A model generated the notes under the pieces. That model did no database searches. It was not told the DNA's origin and was given only the letters and a program-made list of their open reading frames with translations. A stretch of DNA of 64,000 bases from Bacillus sp. SD088 (GTDB lineage Bacteria > Bacillota > Bacilli > Bacillales > Bacillaceae_C): NCBI RefSeq assembly GCF_017355205.1, contig NZ_JADIJK010000020.1, positions 37,352-101,351 of the forward strand. The letters run 5' to 3'. Each line of letters starts with the position of its first letter. Positions within the stretch are counted from its first letter, which is position 1. Shown here piece after piece: positions 28,453-37,239 of this stretch. Made by a program: the position numbers and the translations under genes.

Positions 28453-29667
28453 ATGAAAAAAGGCAGTTTTAAATGGATGAAATCATTAAATCGAACGATT
28501 ATTTTAAATAAAATTCGTACTGATGGCCCTATTTCCCGCGCCACCATTGCCAAACAAACAAATTTAACGCCACCAACCGTAAGTAGTCTTGTGAATGAAC
28601 TTATTACCTCAGGCCTTGTCATCGAAAGTGAACAGGGACAATCTGTTGGCGGCAGAAAGCCAACCCTATTGATAATTGATCAGGCTCATTACCATATTAT
28701 TGGCCTTGATGTTGGGACAACGGTGATTCGAGCTGTGCTTATAGATTTATCGGGAGTGATGATCGAACAGATAGAAGTCCCTATCCCTTTATCAAATTCC
28801 AAGGATGCCTTGCTAAAATTGATTGAGAATACGATCATGAAACTCATTCTTCAACATAAGGAAAAAGAGCTAATCGGAATCGGAATTGGTATGCACGGGG
28901 TTGTGGATGTGAAAACTGGTGTCAGTATCTATGCACCTGGATTAAATTTGCATGAGATCCCTTTGAAGGATGAATTGGAAAAGAGATTCGGTCTACATGT
29001 CAAAGTAGATAATGATGTACGCGCAATGGCTTTTGGTGAATATTGGTTCGCTAACGAAAAGAATCATGATAATATGGCAGTCCTCAATATAGGACATGGA
29101 GTCGGTGCCGGGGTTATTCTGAATGGGAAGTTGTTTCATGGCGAGCATGATCTTGCTGGGGAAATTGGTCATATGACGATTGATATTCATGGAAAACTAT
29201 GCTCCTGTGGAAATCATGGATGTTGGGAAACCCTTATTTCCGGTCCAGCAATTGGAAGAGAAGCCCAACACCAGATTCAACAAGGACGGGATACAATTAT
29301 AAAAAATTTAGCAAAAAATAATGGCGAGAAAATAGATGGAAAGTTAGTGTATGAAGCAGCTTTGGCAGAAGATCTATTAGCTTTGGAGATTTTAGAAAAA
29401 ACAGGGGTCTATATTGGAGTTGGCTTGACTAATCTTATCCACATTTTGAACCCGACTAAAATAATTATTGGAGGTGGTGTTGCTCAGGCTGAATCGTTTA
29501 TCATGCCAAAAATTAAAGAAACGATTGCAAATAAAGCACTAACTAAACAAGCTAGAGATACGGAAATTTTCTGTTCAAAACAAGGGGTTTTTGCAACAGC
29601 TAACGGAGCGGCTGCTTTAGTTTTAGAAGATATATTTGCAGGGGACTTTCCGTTAGTGCGTGAGTAA
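28453..29667 (+). CDS. ROK-family transcriptional regulator
   Basis: 404 aa. A winged helix-turn-helix lies at about 10-65 (SRATIAKQTNLTPPTVSSLV). The ROK sugar-kinase-like domain follows, with DVGTT near 88, VDNDVRAMAFGE near 190 and the zinc motif GH...CSCGNHGCWE near 238-260. Such XylR/NagC-type proteins repress sugar genes until a sugar or sugar-phosphate binds. It faces away from galK across a shared intergenic region, so local control of galKET is the best guess. Confidence 0.92.
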   Translation: MKKGSFKWMKSLNRTIILNKIRTDGPISRATIAKQTNLTPPTVSSLVNELITSGLVIESEQGQSVGGRKPTLLIIDQAHYHIIGLDVGTTVIRAVLIDLSGVMIEQIEVPIPLSNSKDALLKLIENTIMKLILQHKEKELIGIGIGMHGVVDVKTGVSIYAPGLNLHEIPLKDELEKRFGLHVKVDNDVRAMAFGEYWFANEKNHDNMAVLNIGHGVGAGVILNGKLFHGEHDLAGEIGHMTIDIHGKLCSCGNHGCWETLISGPAIGREAQHQIQQGRDTIIKNLAKNNGEKIDGKLVYEAALAEDLLALEILEKTGVYIGVGLTNLIHILNPTKIIIGGGVAQAESFIMPKIKETIANKALTKQARDTEIFCSKQGVFATANGAAALVLEDIFAGDFPLVRE

Positions 29668-29843
29668 GAGGAAAACAGAAGCCAAGCGGCTATTTCAATT
29701 ATCAGCATGTTTTAAGGGAGATGCCGCTTTGCTTGGAACGATATTCATTTAAATTGGGCGGCAATAGGTTCCATATCTTTCTGTCATGTTTTATAATTTG
29801 TTTCATACACCTAATATGATGAATGTATGTGGAGGGAAGACTT

Positions 29844-31025
29844 ATGAAAATACAAGTTCGTTCAGGAGATACACTCGAATATTATGGACAATTGTTCTCG
29901 ATTCCCCTTGTCCTTATCGCCGATTCCAATGCAAATAGAAGTACCGAACAGCTCCAAATTGGGGAAACCGTACATATTCCCGGCTATACAACAAGCACAT
30001 ATATCATTCGCCACGGTGATACGATATCAAAACTTGCAAATGTACATCAACTTAAAGAGGATGCTTTACTCCTTGTCAACCAGCCAATAGATCTCCATCA
30101 TCTTTCACCAGGTGAAAAAGTACATATTCCTTTGCGTACCAGCCAAAATATAGTTGATCCAAAAGCTCATTATGATTTTACCCAACTCCAGATGGATATT
30201 AAGTCTCTATTGGATCATTATCCATTTATACGAAACCTTCAGGTAGGGAACAGTGTTCTAAAAAAATCTTTATATGGACTACAGATCGGAAAAGGAGAAA
30301 GAAAAGTACAGATTAATGCCTCTTTCCATGCAAATGAATGGATCACAACCTGTATATTCATGCAATTTTTAAACGATTATTTACGGGCTCTCGTAGATGG
30401 CCAAAAGATCAATGGGGTTAAAGCCCTTACTCTTTATGAACAATCACAGCTTTTCGCTATTCCGATGGTCAATCCAGATGGAGTAGATTTGGTTTTGAAT
30501 GGCCCCCCTATAGATTTGCAAGATAATTTAGTTGACCTGAATAATGGTAATATCGACTTCTCTGGTTGGAAAGCAAATATTCGAGGGGTAGATTTGAATA
30601 AACAATTCCCAGCAAACTGGGATGTTGAGAAGAAAAGAAAGCCAACAAAGCCTGGTCCCCGTGATTTTCAAGGGGATACACCGATCAGTGAACCAGAAAC
30701 GAAAGCCATGGCTCAGCTAGCTCTACAAGAAGGATTTGATCGCCTTCTCTCCTTACACACACAAGGCAAAGAAATTTATTGGGGATATGAGGCATTAGAA
30801 CCTACTGAATCCGCTATACTTGCACAAGATTTTGCCGTAGCAAGTGGCTATGAGGCAGTTCAATATGTTGATAGTTTCGTGGGCTACAAAGATTGGTTTA
30901 TCCAAGAATTCCGCAAACCAGGCTTTACGATCGAGTTGGGGATTGGGCAAAATCCTCTCCCTATTTCCCAGTTTGATGAAATTTATACGGATACGAAACC
31001 TCTTTTAGTGAGAGCGCTAAGCTAG
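29844..31025 (+). CDS. LysM-M14 peptidase, gamma-D-glutamyl-diamino acid endopeptidase type
   Basis: 393 aa from the ATG at 29844 behind GGAGGGA. Two LysM modules (about 1-45 and 49-95) are followed by an M14 zinc carboxypeptidase domain with HxxE zinc ligands in SFHANEW near 155, the third ligand in SLHTQGKEIYW near 305, and the catalytic Glu in FTIELGIGQNP near 370. The layout equals endopeptidase I of Lysinibacillus and B. subtilis YqgT, which cut muropeptides between D-Glu and diaminopimelate. No signal peptide, as in those relatives. Confidence 0.9.
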   Translation: MKIQVRSGDTLEYYGQLFSIPLVLIADSNANRSTEQLQIGETVHIPGYTTSTYIIRHGDTISKLANVHQLKEDALLLVNQPIDLHHLSPGEKVHIPLRTSQNIVDPKAHYDFTQLQMDIKSLLDHYPFIRNLQVGNSVLKKSLYGLQIGKGERKVQINASFHANEWITTCIFMQFLNDYLRALVDGQKINGVKALTLYEQSQLFAIPMVNPDGVDLVLNGPPIDLQDNLVDLNNGNIDFSGWKANIRGVDLNKQFPANWDVEKKRKPTKPGPRDFQGDTPISEPETKAMAQLALQEGFDRLLSLHTQGKEIYWGYEALEPTESAILAQDFAVASGYEAVQYVDSFVGYKDWFIQEFRKPGFTIELGIGQNPLPISQFDEIYTDTKPLLVRALS

Positions 31026-31098
31026 ACTTACGGGACTACTATTTTCCACTCAATTTAATTTTTTGTGATATTCAGAAGGGGCTATCCCCAAAATAGAA

Positions 31099-31181
31099 AA
31101 TCGCCAAAAAGCCTCCCTTGCCTCAGGGGTAGCTTCAGCTGATGCTATTCCCACAGGCGTGTCGCCGTTTTTGGCGATTTT
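31099..31181. repeat. Inverted-repeat element after LysM-M14 gene
   Basis: AAATCGCCAAAAA and TTTTTGGCGATTT enclose about 55 bases of GC-richer sequence containing CCTTGCCTCAGGGGTAGC and CCCACAGGCG. On the plus strand the right arm runs into TTTTATTAAAA, so it may serve as a terminator for the peptidase gene. It resembles in kind, not sequence, the other palindromic repeats here. Confidence 0.5.
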
Positions 31182-31283
31182 ATTAAAATGTATTCATCAA
31201 CAAAAACGAAGAGAGAGTCATTCGTTTCCCCTTCGTTTCGTTGCTGAAAACTTATTGGTCAGCCTCTTCCGCAATATTTTCTA

Positions 31284-32231
31284 TTAAACATGCGAAACAA
31301 TTAGTTTTGCTTCTCCATCCATTTCAATATCACCTACTTCATCAGGTAAAATAAAGTGGTCACCTTTTTGAATCGGATAGAATTGGCCATCCACCAGCAT
31401 GTCTGCTTCGCCGTCAATGACACTAACAAGCATGAATGGCTTGTCTTGTTCAAAGGTAGCTTTTCCATCAACTTCCCATTTATAAACTGTAAAATACTCT
31501 GCTTCAACAAAAGTCGTAATTTCTGCTCCAGGTACTTTGCTAATCGCTTCTTGAACATCTGCATTTTTATGTGGAATCGTAGCTACAGCGATCGACTGAT
31601 CAATATGTAGTTCACGTGTCTTCCCATCTTGGCCAATTCTGCCATAATCGTATAAGCGATATGTCGTATCAGAACTTTGCTGTGTTTCAAGTACGAGCGT
31701 TCCTTCTCCTAAGGCATGGATCGTTCCACTTGGAACGTAGAAGAAATCTCCTGGCTTAATTTTCACGCGTCGAAGCAACTGATCCCATTCATCCTTCTCA
31801 ATCATACTTGCGAAATCCTCTTTTGTTTTTGCAGTATGCCCGTATATTAGTTCTGCTCCCTCTTTACAATCAATAATATACCAGCATTCTGTCTTTCCAA
31901 GTTCACCATTTTCATGCTCATTTGCATATTCATCATCTGGATGGACTTGAACAGATAAATCCGTATTCGCATCTAAAATCTTAGTTAGGAGCGGAAATAC
32001 CTTTGTTGGATGGTTTCCAAATAGTTCAGGTTGCTCTTCCCAAAGTTCTATCAATGTCTTACCGGCAAATGGACCATTTTTAATAATAGAAGGACCATTT
32101 GGATGGGCAGAAATAGCCCAGCATTCTCCTGTATGGTCAGATGGGATCTCATAGCCAAATTGGGTTTTAAGGGCAGTACCTCCCCAGATTCTTTCTTGAA
32201 AAACAGGTTGTAAAAATAAAGGTTCCATCAT
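31284..32231 (-). CDS. manA: Mannose-6-phosphate isomerase, class I
   Basis: 315 aa, the size of Bacillus ManA. Zinc ligands are visible in VQVHPDD near 95 and KTECWYI near 112, with the histidine in VPSGTIHALGEG near 170. It interconverts mannose-6-phosphate and fructose-6-phosphate, linking mannose released by the GH38/GH125 enzymes to glycolysis once phosphorylated. It follows the VanZ-like gene by four bases. Confidence 0.95.
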   Translation of the reverse strand: MMEPLFLQPVFQERIWGGTALKTQFGYEIPSDHTGECWAISAHPNGPSIIKNGPFAGKTLIELWEEQPELFGNHPTKVFPLLTKILDANTDLSVQVHPDDEYANEHENGELGKTECWYIIDCKEGAELIYGHTAKTKEDFASMIEKDEWDQLLRRVKIKPGDFFYVPSGTIHALGEGTLVLETQQSSDTTYRLYDYGRIGQDGKTRELHIDQSIAVATIPHKNADVQEAISKVPGAEITTFVEAEYFTVYKWEVDGKATFEQDKPFMLVSVIDGEADMLVDGQFYPIQKGDHFILPDEVGDIEMDGEAKLIVSHV

Positions 32232-32235
32232 GCTG

Positions 32236-32649
32236 TCATCCTTTCTTCCGTCTCACTACATATTTTTTCAGAACTTTCAGGGTCAATAAAGCGAGTAATG
32301 CACCTAGTGAATCCAAGCCTACATCCCATACTGAACCTGTTCTCTCAGGAATGAAGGCTTGGTGAATTTCATCTGTTGCCGCATAACCAGTGGTGATTAT
32401 CCATGCCCATAAAAATCTATTTTTCTCAAAACTATTGTAGAATAAAATAGCTAGAAAGCCAAATGCCGTCAAATGGACTAATTTTCGGAATAAAAAATTT
32501 ACATTAGCTGCTACTTCCTCTGATATCGGCAAAAACTGCAAAATTAGAAGCTTCGTCTGCCCACCTGTTGACACGGGTAATGCCGTTGTCACGAAAATGG
32601 CGATACAAACTAGAATTGCAAATCCAAGCCATACATACTTTTTTTTCAT
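32236..32649 (-). CDS. VanZ-like family membrane protein
   Basis: 137 aa, about four membrane helices with the VanZ-family pattern FRKLVHLTAFGFLAILFYN and ATDEIHQAFIPERTGSVWDVGLDSLGA. The function of stand-alone VanZ-like proteins is unclear; VanZ itself gives low-level teicoplanin resistance. Gene order suggests cotranscription with manA, although a functional link is not evident. Confidence 0.88.
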   Translation of the reverse strand: MKKKYVWLGFAILVCIAIFVTTALPVSTGGQTKLLILQFLPISEEVAANVNFLFRKLVHLTAFGFLAILFYNSFEKNRFLWAWIITTGYAATDEIHQAFIPERTGSVWDVGLDSLGALLALLTLKVLKKYVVRRKKG

Positions 32650-32746
32650 ATACCGATTCCTTCAGTTAATTTTCTAAAAAAACGGATAAAAATAAGTTCA
32701 ACCACTTTGTAGTATAATGTGCTCTAGCAAATGTGTCAAAAAACCT

Positions 32747-32783
32747 CAAGGAACCAACCCTATTTGAGTTGGCTCCTTGCTTT
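32747..32783 (-). terminator. Terminator after SGNH hydrolase gene
   Basis: Minus-strand stem CAAGGAGCCAAC/GTTGGTTCCTTG (one G-U pair) with a nine-base loop, followed by AGGTTTTTTG, beginning about ten bases after the stop at 32794. Confidence 0.85.
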
Positions 32784-32793
32784 TCACACTGCC

Positions 32794-33408
32794 CTATTCC
32801 CATAGAGATTTACAAGCTTTCATCCAAGATTTTGCCATTAACATATCGCCTGCTGACTTCATATGAACTCCGTCAGTCGTTAACTTATGGCTATTTCCTG
32901 AAAGGAGATAGTTTTGAAAAGCTTGATGGGTTGGCACAAGAATGGCATTGTATTTCTTTGCAAGTCTCCTCACAATTTGAACATAGTCTACTAGCTTTTG
33001 ATTCCCTTCAGATTCCAAATTCTCTTCAATAATCGTTGGCTCCATTAAAATGAGCCGAGCATTCGTCTGCTTACATAATTCATGATAAATTTTTTCATAT
33101 TGCTCAGGATATACCTGCTCCATTTGCTGTTGATCTAACTGGCGCCAAACATCATTAATACCGATGGAGATTGATACATAGTCAGGTTGTTCACGCAAGA
33201 CATCTTCTTGCCATCTTGCCTGCAAATTAGTAATACGGTCGCCACCAATTCCTTTATTTAATATTTCTATTTGCTTGTCAGGATTCGTGACCAAAAGCTC
33301 GTCATGGATAAGACGTACATAACCAAAACCGAGCTTGTCTGGGTCTTCCCTTCTCCCTGAATCCGTAATACTATCCCCAATGAATAGAATCCGAGCTGGA
33401 TATTCCAT
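32794..33408 (-). CDS. SGNH/GDSL hydrolase (esterase)
   Basis: 204 aa. The four SGNH blocks are present: IGDSITDSGRR at 11-21 (nucleophile Ser), GIGGDRITNL near 54 (Gly), SIGINDVW near 82 (Asn) and TDGVHMKSAG near 178 (Asp-x-x-His). No signal peptide, so probably a cytoplasmic deacetylase of imported oligosaccharides, like the YesT/YxiM relatives of Bacillus. GGAGGA lies seven bases before the ATG. A single-gene unit with its own terminator. Confidence 0.9.
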   Translation of the reverse strand: MEYPARILFIGDSITDSGRREDPDKLGFGYVRLIHDELLVTNPDKQIEILNKGIGGDRITNLQARWQEDVLREQPDYVSISIGINDVWRQLDQQQMEQVYPEQYEKIYHELCKQTNARLILMEPTIIEENLESEGNQKLVDYVQIVRRLAKKYNAILVPTHQAFQNYLLSGNSHKLTTDGVHMKSAGDMLMAKSWMKACKSLWE

Positions 33409-33468
33409 GTTTCATTCCTCCGTTTTTTGCCACAGTAAATGGCCAATATTGATCTCTAGTAACCTAAC

Positions 33469-34749
33469 TCACTTTATATACTTATAAATCGTTTGCAAGG
33501 TTTGTACCTTTACATCTTGCTCTCCATATCTTACTTGTTCATAAGCTTCTCTTACTAAATCCAAGTTCTGCTCATGACTGAGTCTACTAAGCACTTCACG
33601 CGGCGTCATCGAAGCCACGAGATCCTTATCCTTTGCCTGTTGTTCGACAAGCTTTCGATAAATGAATCTTGCTTTTTCTTTGTTGGTAAGCGACTCATAG
33701 CGTACCTCCCGGTTGAATAAACGCGATACTATATTCTTCGCTTTTGCCTGCTGTTCCCTTCGCCATTCTTGCCAATCAAATAGACTCTCTTTTTCATCAA
33801 TATATTGCTCCGTCTCCCAATCCTCTGACGAACGACTTAGAAGATTTTTGATCATGCTAAGGAATTTGCGAAAAAGCATGAGCAAACGTTGACGTACTTT
33901 TTTGAACAGTAATAATAAGGCGAGAAGCAGGATAACAGCCACCACAACATACGCGATATAGGTCATTACCATGTCTAGGAATTCGAGAAAGGCGGATTTT
34001 TCTTCAGCTGGAAAATCGGGCAACAACGGTGAGGAGGGAGCGCTCCCTTCTGGCATCGGTTCAATTTCTTTTTCCGTCGATTCTCTAAAGATCAATCCCA
34101 TGATTGCCCTAAAACCATCCCATAGCCATTCACGAATCTTGCCGAGATTAGAAATCGCCACAATCACAAGCAGAGTCCCGATCAAGAAAAAGCGATTTTG
34201 ACTCTGGATCGTACGACTAATAAAAGGTTTTTGCTCCTGAGATAAGGTTGAAGCTTTTAACGTTTCATCATTGGAAACGAATAAGATAATACCAACTAAG
34301 ACAACACCACAAATGGAGAACACGGTTAAGTATGGTTGGAAAAGAGATTGATAGCGAAACAGAAAATAACTAACAAAATAAATAAGCAAACCGCCGTACC
34401 ACATAAAAAGAAGTGGGATCACGGATGAATTCCCTAAATAAGTCAATCCTCTAAAGACCAACACAACCTGAATAATCCCTAACAATACTTGGATATACCA
34501 TAGATCTGAAAAAAGCCATGTAGGCAGAAGCCCAAGGGCAATAGCGATAAATATATAGAACCACCATTGCTTCTGCGGCCATACAGCACGCAGGACAATC
34601 CCGAGAAAAAATAAGCCCCATAAACTAAAGAGCCATCCCCATAGTTTCTCTGTTCCAACGAGGAGCACACCTGCCATTAAGACTAGTGGAAAGGTAAGTA
34701 ATAGTTCAATGATACCATAGTAAAAGGAGGTCCTTAGCTGCTTCATCAT
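33469..34749 (-). CDS. DUF4129-type membrane protein without transglutaminase core
   Basis: 426 aa from the ATG at 34749 (GGAG upstream). About six membrane helices lie in residues 1-200 and another near 265-285. The C-terminal cytoplasmic part carries the DUF4129 pattern (NKEKARFIYRKLVEQQA, MTPREVLSRL, EAYEQVRYGE). In B. subtilis the gene in this position, yebA, encodes a longer protein with an extracytoplasmic transglutaminase-like domain between the membrane parts. Here only a short acidic-Pro stretch is found, so that domain is missing. Third gene after MoxR and DUF58. Confidence 0.8.
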   Translation of the reverse strand: MMKQLRTSFYYGIIELLLTFPLVLMAGVLLVGTEKLWGWLFSLWGLFFLGIVLRAVWPQKQWWFYIFIAIALGLLPTWLFSDLWYIQVLLGIIQVVLVFRGLTYLGNSSVIPLLFMWYGGLLIYFVSYFLFRYQSLFQPYLTVFSICGVVLVGIILFVSNDETLKASTLSQEQKPFISRTIQSQNRFFLIGTLLVIVAISNLGKIREWLWDGFRAIMGLIFRESTEKEIEPMPEGSAPSSPLLPDFPAEEKSAFLEFLDMVMTYIAYVVVAVILLLALLLLFKKVRQRLLMLFRKFLSMIKNLLSRSSEDWETEQYIDEKESLFDWQEWRREQQAKAKNIVSRLFNREVRYESLTNKEKARFIYRKLVEQQAKDKDLVASMTPREVLSRLSHEQNLDLVREAYEQVRYGEQDVKVQTLQTIYKYIK

Positions 34750-34767
34750 GCTCAACTCCTCTCCCTG

Positions 34768-35868
34768 TTAGTTTGCTTGCTTCAGTGGCTCTGCTGGTTC
34801 TAATTCAAGGATTTCTACAGAATTCCCACGAGCTTCTAATTGCTTGATATATTCTCTCATTTTGTCTGTCACGAGGGCGGTAATGATTAAAATATCTGTC
34901 CCCTCAACCTCACGCTCTACTTCATCTTTTAGAAAAAAATCAAAATAAGTACTAGAACCAATCTTTAACTTCGCCATCGTTTCTAGTAAATACATTAAGT
35001 GTTGCTCACCATTTGCTGGATCAATATGGATCGACTGCTTATCCATTTCATTAAAATAACTATTACAGCCAAAACCTGTATCAATCCCATTATCCAATGC
35101 ATATTGAGCAATTGAGGCCGCATAGGATATTGCCTTTTCCATCAAAAGCTCATCCACAATCGGTCTCCATATATCCTCCGTCTGAGTGAAATTCACATAA
35201 ATCATTAAATGATGATCTGCTGAAAAATCCTTTTGACTAACCTGCAATACCTGCGACTTGGCCGTTGCCTTCCAATTAATTGTATTCAATGGATCTCCCG
35301 GACTATATTCTCGAACCCCCGCAATCAAAAATGGATCCTCCATGATCCAGCGACGTACCACTACATCTCCTAACCAACTATGGGTTGGCAAAGGAATATC
35401 GTCCATAGAAATCAAACTGGGATATACGATAATTTCCGCTTTGGAGGGAACGCTTTTAAAAACTTGGCCAAATCCAAAAATATCACCGGTTGTCAAAGAG
35501 ACTGTTTCAAAACGATAATACCCTCTCTTCTGACACGTTAACATTTGTCTTCTTCTTACTTTTTGATAAGGCATTAGACTAAAAAGTGTTCGATGAAAAT
35601 CGCCACCTGCATGAACTTCATTATCTAAATTAGAACGTTTCTGAAATTGAAGATTGGCATCAATTTTTGACTCTAATCGAAGCCATGGTACAGGTAATAA
35701 TTTTTTATTGGATATTTCATCTACCATTTCAATGCTCTCACCCGTGAAAACCGCCTGCTTACTAAAGGAACGGCGATAACGGATCTTTGCAAGGCCCCAG
35801 CGGTGAAATACAAATACTTGTCCAATAATAATGATAATCGTCATGACAATAAACCAAGCAATATTCAT
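34768..35868 (-). CDS. DUF58 domain-containing membrane-anchored protein (YeaD-like)
   Basis: 366 aa. An N-terminal membrane segment (about 2-18) precedes a beta-rich part and the DUF58 motif FLIAGVREYSPGDPLNTINWKATAK near 180-205. It overlaps the MoxR gene by four bases. Similar in size and order to B. subtilis yeaD. Distinct from the shorter DUF58 protein at 6203-7075, which lacks the membrane anchor. Confidence 0.88.
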   Translation of the reverse strand: MNIAWFIVMTIIIIIGQVFVFHRWGLAKIRYRRSFSKQAVFTGESIEMVDEISNKKLLPVPWLRLESKIDANLQFQKRSNLDNEVHAGGDFHRTLFSLMPYQKVRRRQMLTCQKRGYYRFETVSLTTGDIFGFGQVFKSVPSKAEIIVYPSLISMDDIPLPTHSWLGDVVVRRWIMEDPFLIAGVREYSPGDPLNTINWKATAKSQVLQVSQKDFSADHHLMIYVNFTQTEDIWRPIVDELLMEKAISYAASIAQYALDNGIDTGFGCNSYFNEMDKQSIHIDPANGEQHLMYLLETMAKLKIGSSTYFDFFLKDEVEREVEGTDILIITALVTDKMREYIKQLEARGNSVEILELEPAEPLKQAN

Positions 35869-36839
35869 TTTGACACAAAGCCTTTTCCTATATTTTCCTC
35901 TGCCGGAACGGGGATTTCTCGTAAAATATCATCCAAAATTTGGTAGGCTTGATTTTCTCCTACTCGTTTCATTTGAGTTAAAATAATACGATGCCCTAAA
36001 ACAGGCTTAACTACCGCCTTTATATCATCCGGTATCACGTATTCTCTTCCCTTAATCGCTGCATAGGCCTGTACTGCTTTAAGTAAGGCCTGACTTCCAC
36101 GGGGGCTCACCCCTAAAGCAATATGTTCATGTGATCTTGTTTTCTCAATAATATCAACTATATATTGAAAGAGATCTTCACTCACATGGACTTGATGATA
36201 AAGGCGCTGAGCCTCCAAAATAATATCTCGGTCTGCTACAGCTTCAATCTCTTCGGCCGGATTCTTCTCTTTAAATCGTTTTAGAATGGCAAGTCCCTCT
36301 TCTTTCGTTGGATAACCTAAATGGATTTTCAATAGAAAACGATCCAATTGTGCTTCAGGTAAGGGGAACGTGCCTTGGCTTTCAAGTGGATTTTGTGTAG
36401 CAATTACCATAAAAGGTCGATCTAACTGATGGGTTTCTCCATCAATCGTTGTTTGCCTTTCCTCCATACACTCTAGTAAACTAGATTGCGTCCTTGGAGT
36501 AGCTCGATTGATTTCATCCGCCAACACAATATTTGTAAAAATAGGACCAGATCGAAACTCAAACTCTCCTATTTTCTGATTGTAAAAATGAATCCCTGTT
36601 ACGTCAGAAGGTAATAAATCGGGGGTAAATTGGATCCTTTTAAAAGAACAGGCCAAGGACTTAGCCAATGTTTTAGCCGTTAATGTCTTCCCGGTTCCCG
36701 GTACATCCTCAAGTAAAACATGACCTGATGAAATAAGTGCTACAAGCAGTAATTCAATTGTTTCATCTTTCCCAACAATGACTTTTTGGACATTTTCCTT
36801 TAATTGATTCGCTAATTCTTTTATAGTGAGCAGTTCCAT
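35865..36839 (-). CDS. MoxR-family AAA+ ATPase (YeaC-like)
   Basis: 324 aa. Walker A is EDVPGTGKTL, Walker B is VLADEINRA, sensor 1 is IATQNP, LPEAQLDRF and GVSPRGSQALLK (sensor 2) follow. First gene of a three-gene operon whose order matches B. subtilis yeaC-yeaD-yebA. Paralog of the MoxR at 7072-8076. Confidence 0.93.
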   Translation of the reverse strand: MELLTIKELANQLKENVQKVIVGKDETIELLLVALISSGHVLLEDVPGTGKTLTAKTLAKSLACSFKRIQFTPDLLPSDVTGIHFYNQKIGEFEFRSGPIFTNIVLADEINRATPRTQSSLLECMEERQTTIDGETHQLDRPFMVIATQNPLESQGTFPLPEAQLDRFLLKIHLGYPTKEEGLAILKRFKEKNPAEEIEAVADRDIILEAQRLYHQVHVSEDLFQYIVDIIEKTRSHEHIALGVSPRGSQALLKAVQAYAAIKGREYVIPDDIKAVVKPVLGHRIILTQMKRVGENQAYQILDDILREIPVPAEENIGKGFVSK

Positions 36840-37239
36840 CTGTTCTCCTCCTCAGTAATCGCATTTATGTCACGAACAGTCTTCGGATTTTGCCATGATA
36901 GCTGATTCAGGTTAGCTCTTGTAAAAAATATGTATGGTTAAACGTTTTCCCTTGTAAGCGGAACCATTCGTTTATGAAAGGGAAACCACTCATTGGCGGT
37001 TTCAATCAAAATCTATTAGAGGATATTTAAAAAGTCCGGTAAAAATGACACTTCGAATTTCTTCGTTGGCTTGTTTCTGGACTACTCATGTATTTAAAAG
37101 CATACATTTCGCTGCTCGAACTGCGCCGCCTCGAACTTTCGACGTACAGGATGTACTAGTGTCGGCGTTGCTGACAGGAAGTCAGTGCCTTTAGCCGACT
37201 TGGTCCTTTTTATCCTCCTTTTTGAACACACACTCTTAT
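36840..37239. other. Intergenic region between galM and the MoxR operon
   Basis: 400 bases with no supported gene. It contains the repeat copy at 37024-37228. The part next to the MoxR start (36840-37020) should carry its promoter. A weak catabolite-repression-like sequence (GGAAAACGTTTAACC on the minus strand, near 36937) has too many mismatches to call. Confidence 0.55.
37024..37228. repeat. Intergenic repeat, copy B (with internal insertion)
   Basis: Same element as 14095-14240 in the opposite orientation: AAAAAGTCCGGTAAAAATGAC at the left, CTTTTTGAACA at the right. Between GCCTCGAACTT and GTCCTTTTTATCC it carries about 60 extra bases that include ACGTACAGGATGTACTAGTG, a block shared (inverted) with the repeat at 28211-28375. 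Confidence 0.75.

Noticed and set aside
36932..36950. Catabolite-responsive-element-like sequence upstream of the MoxR operon
   Set aside because: At least two or three mismatches to conserved positions and no sugar gene downstream.
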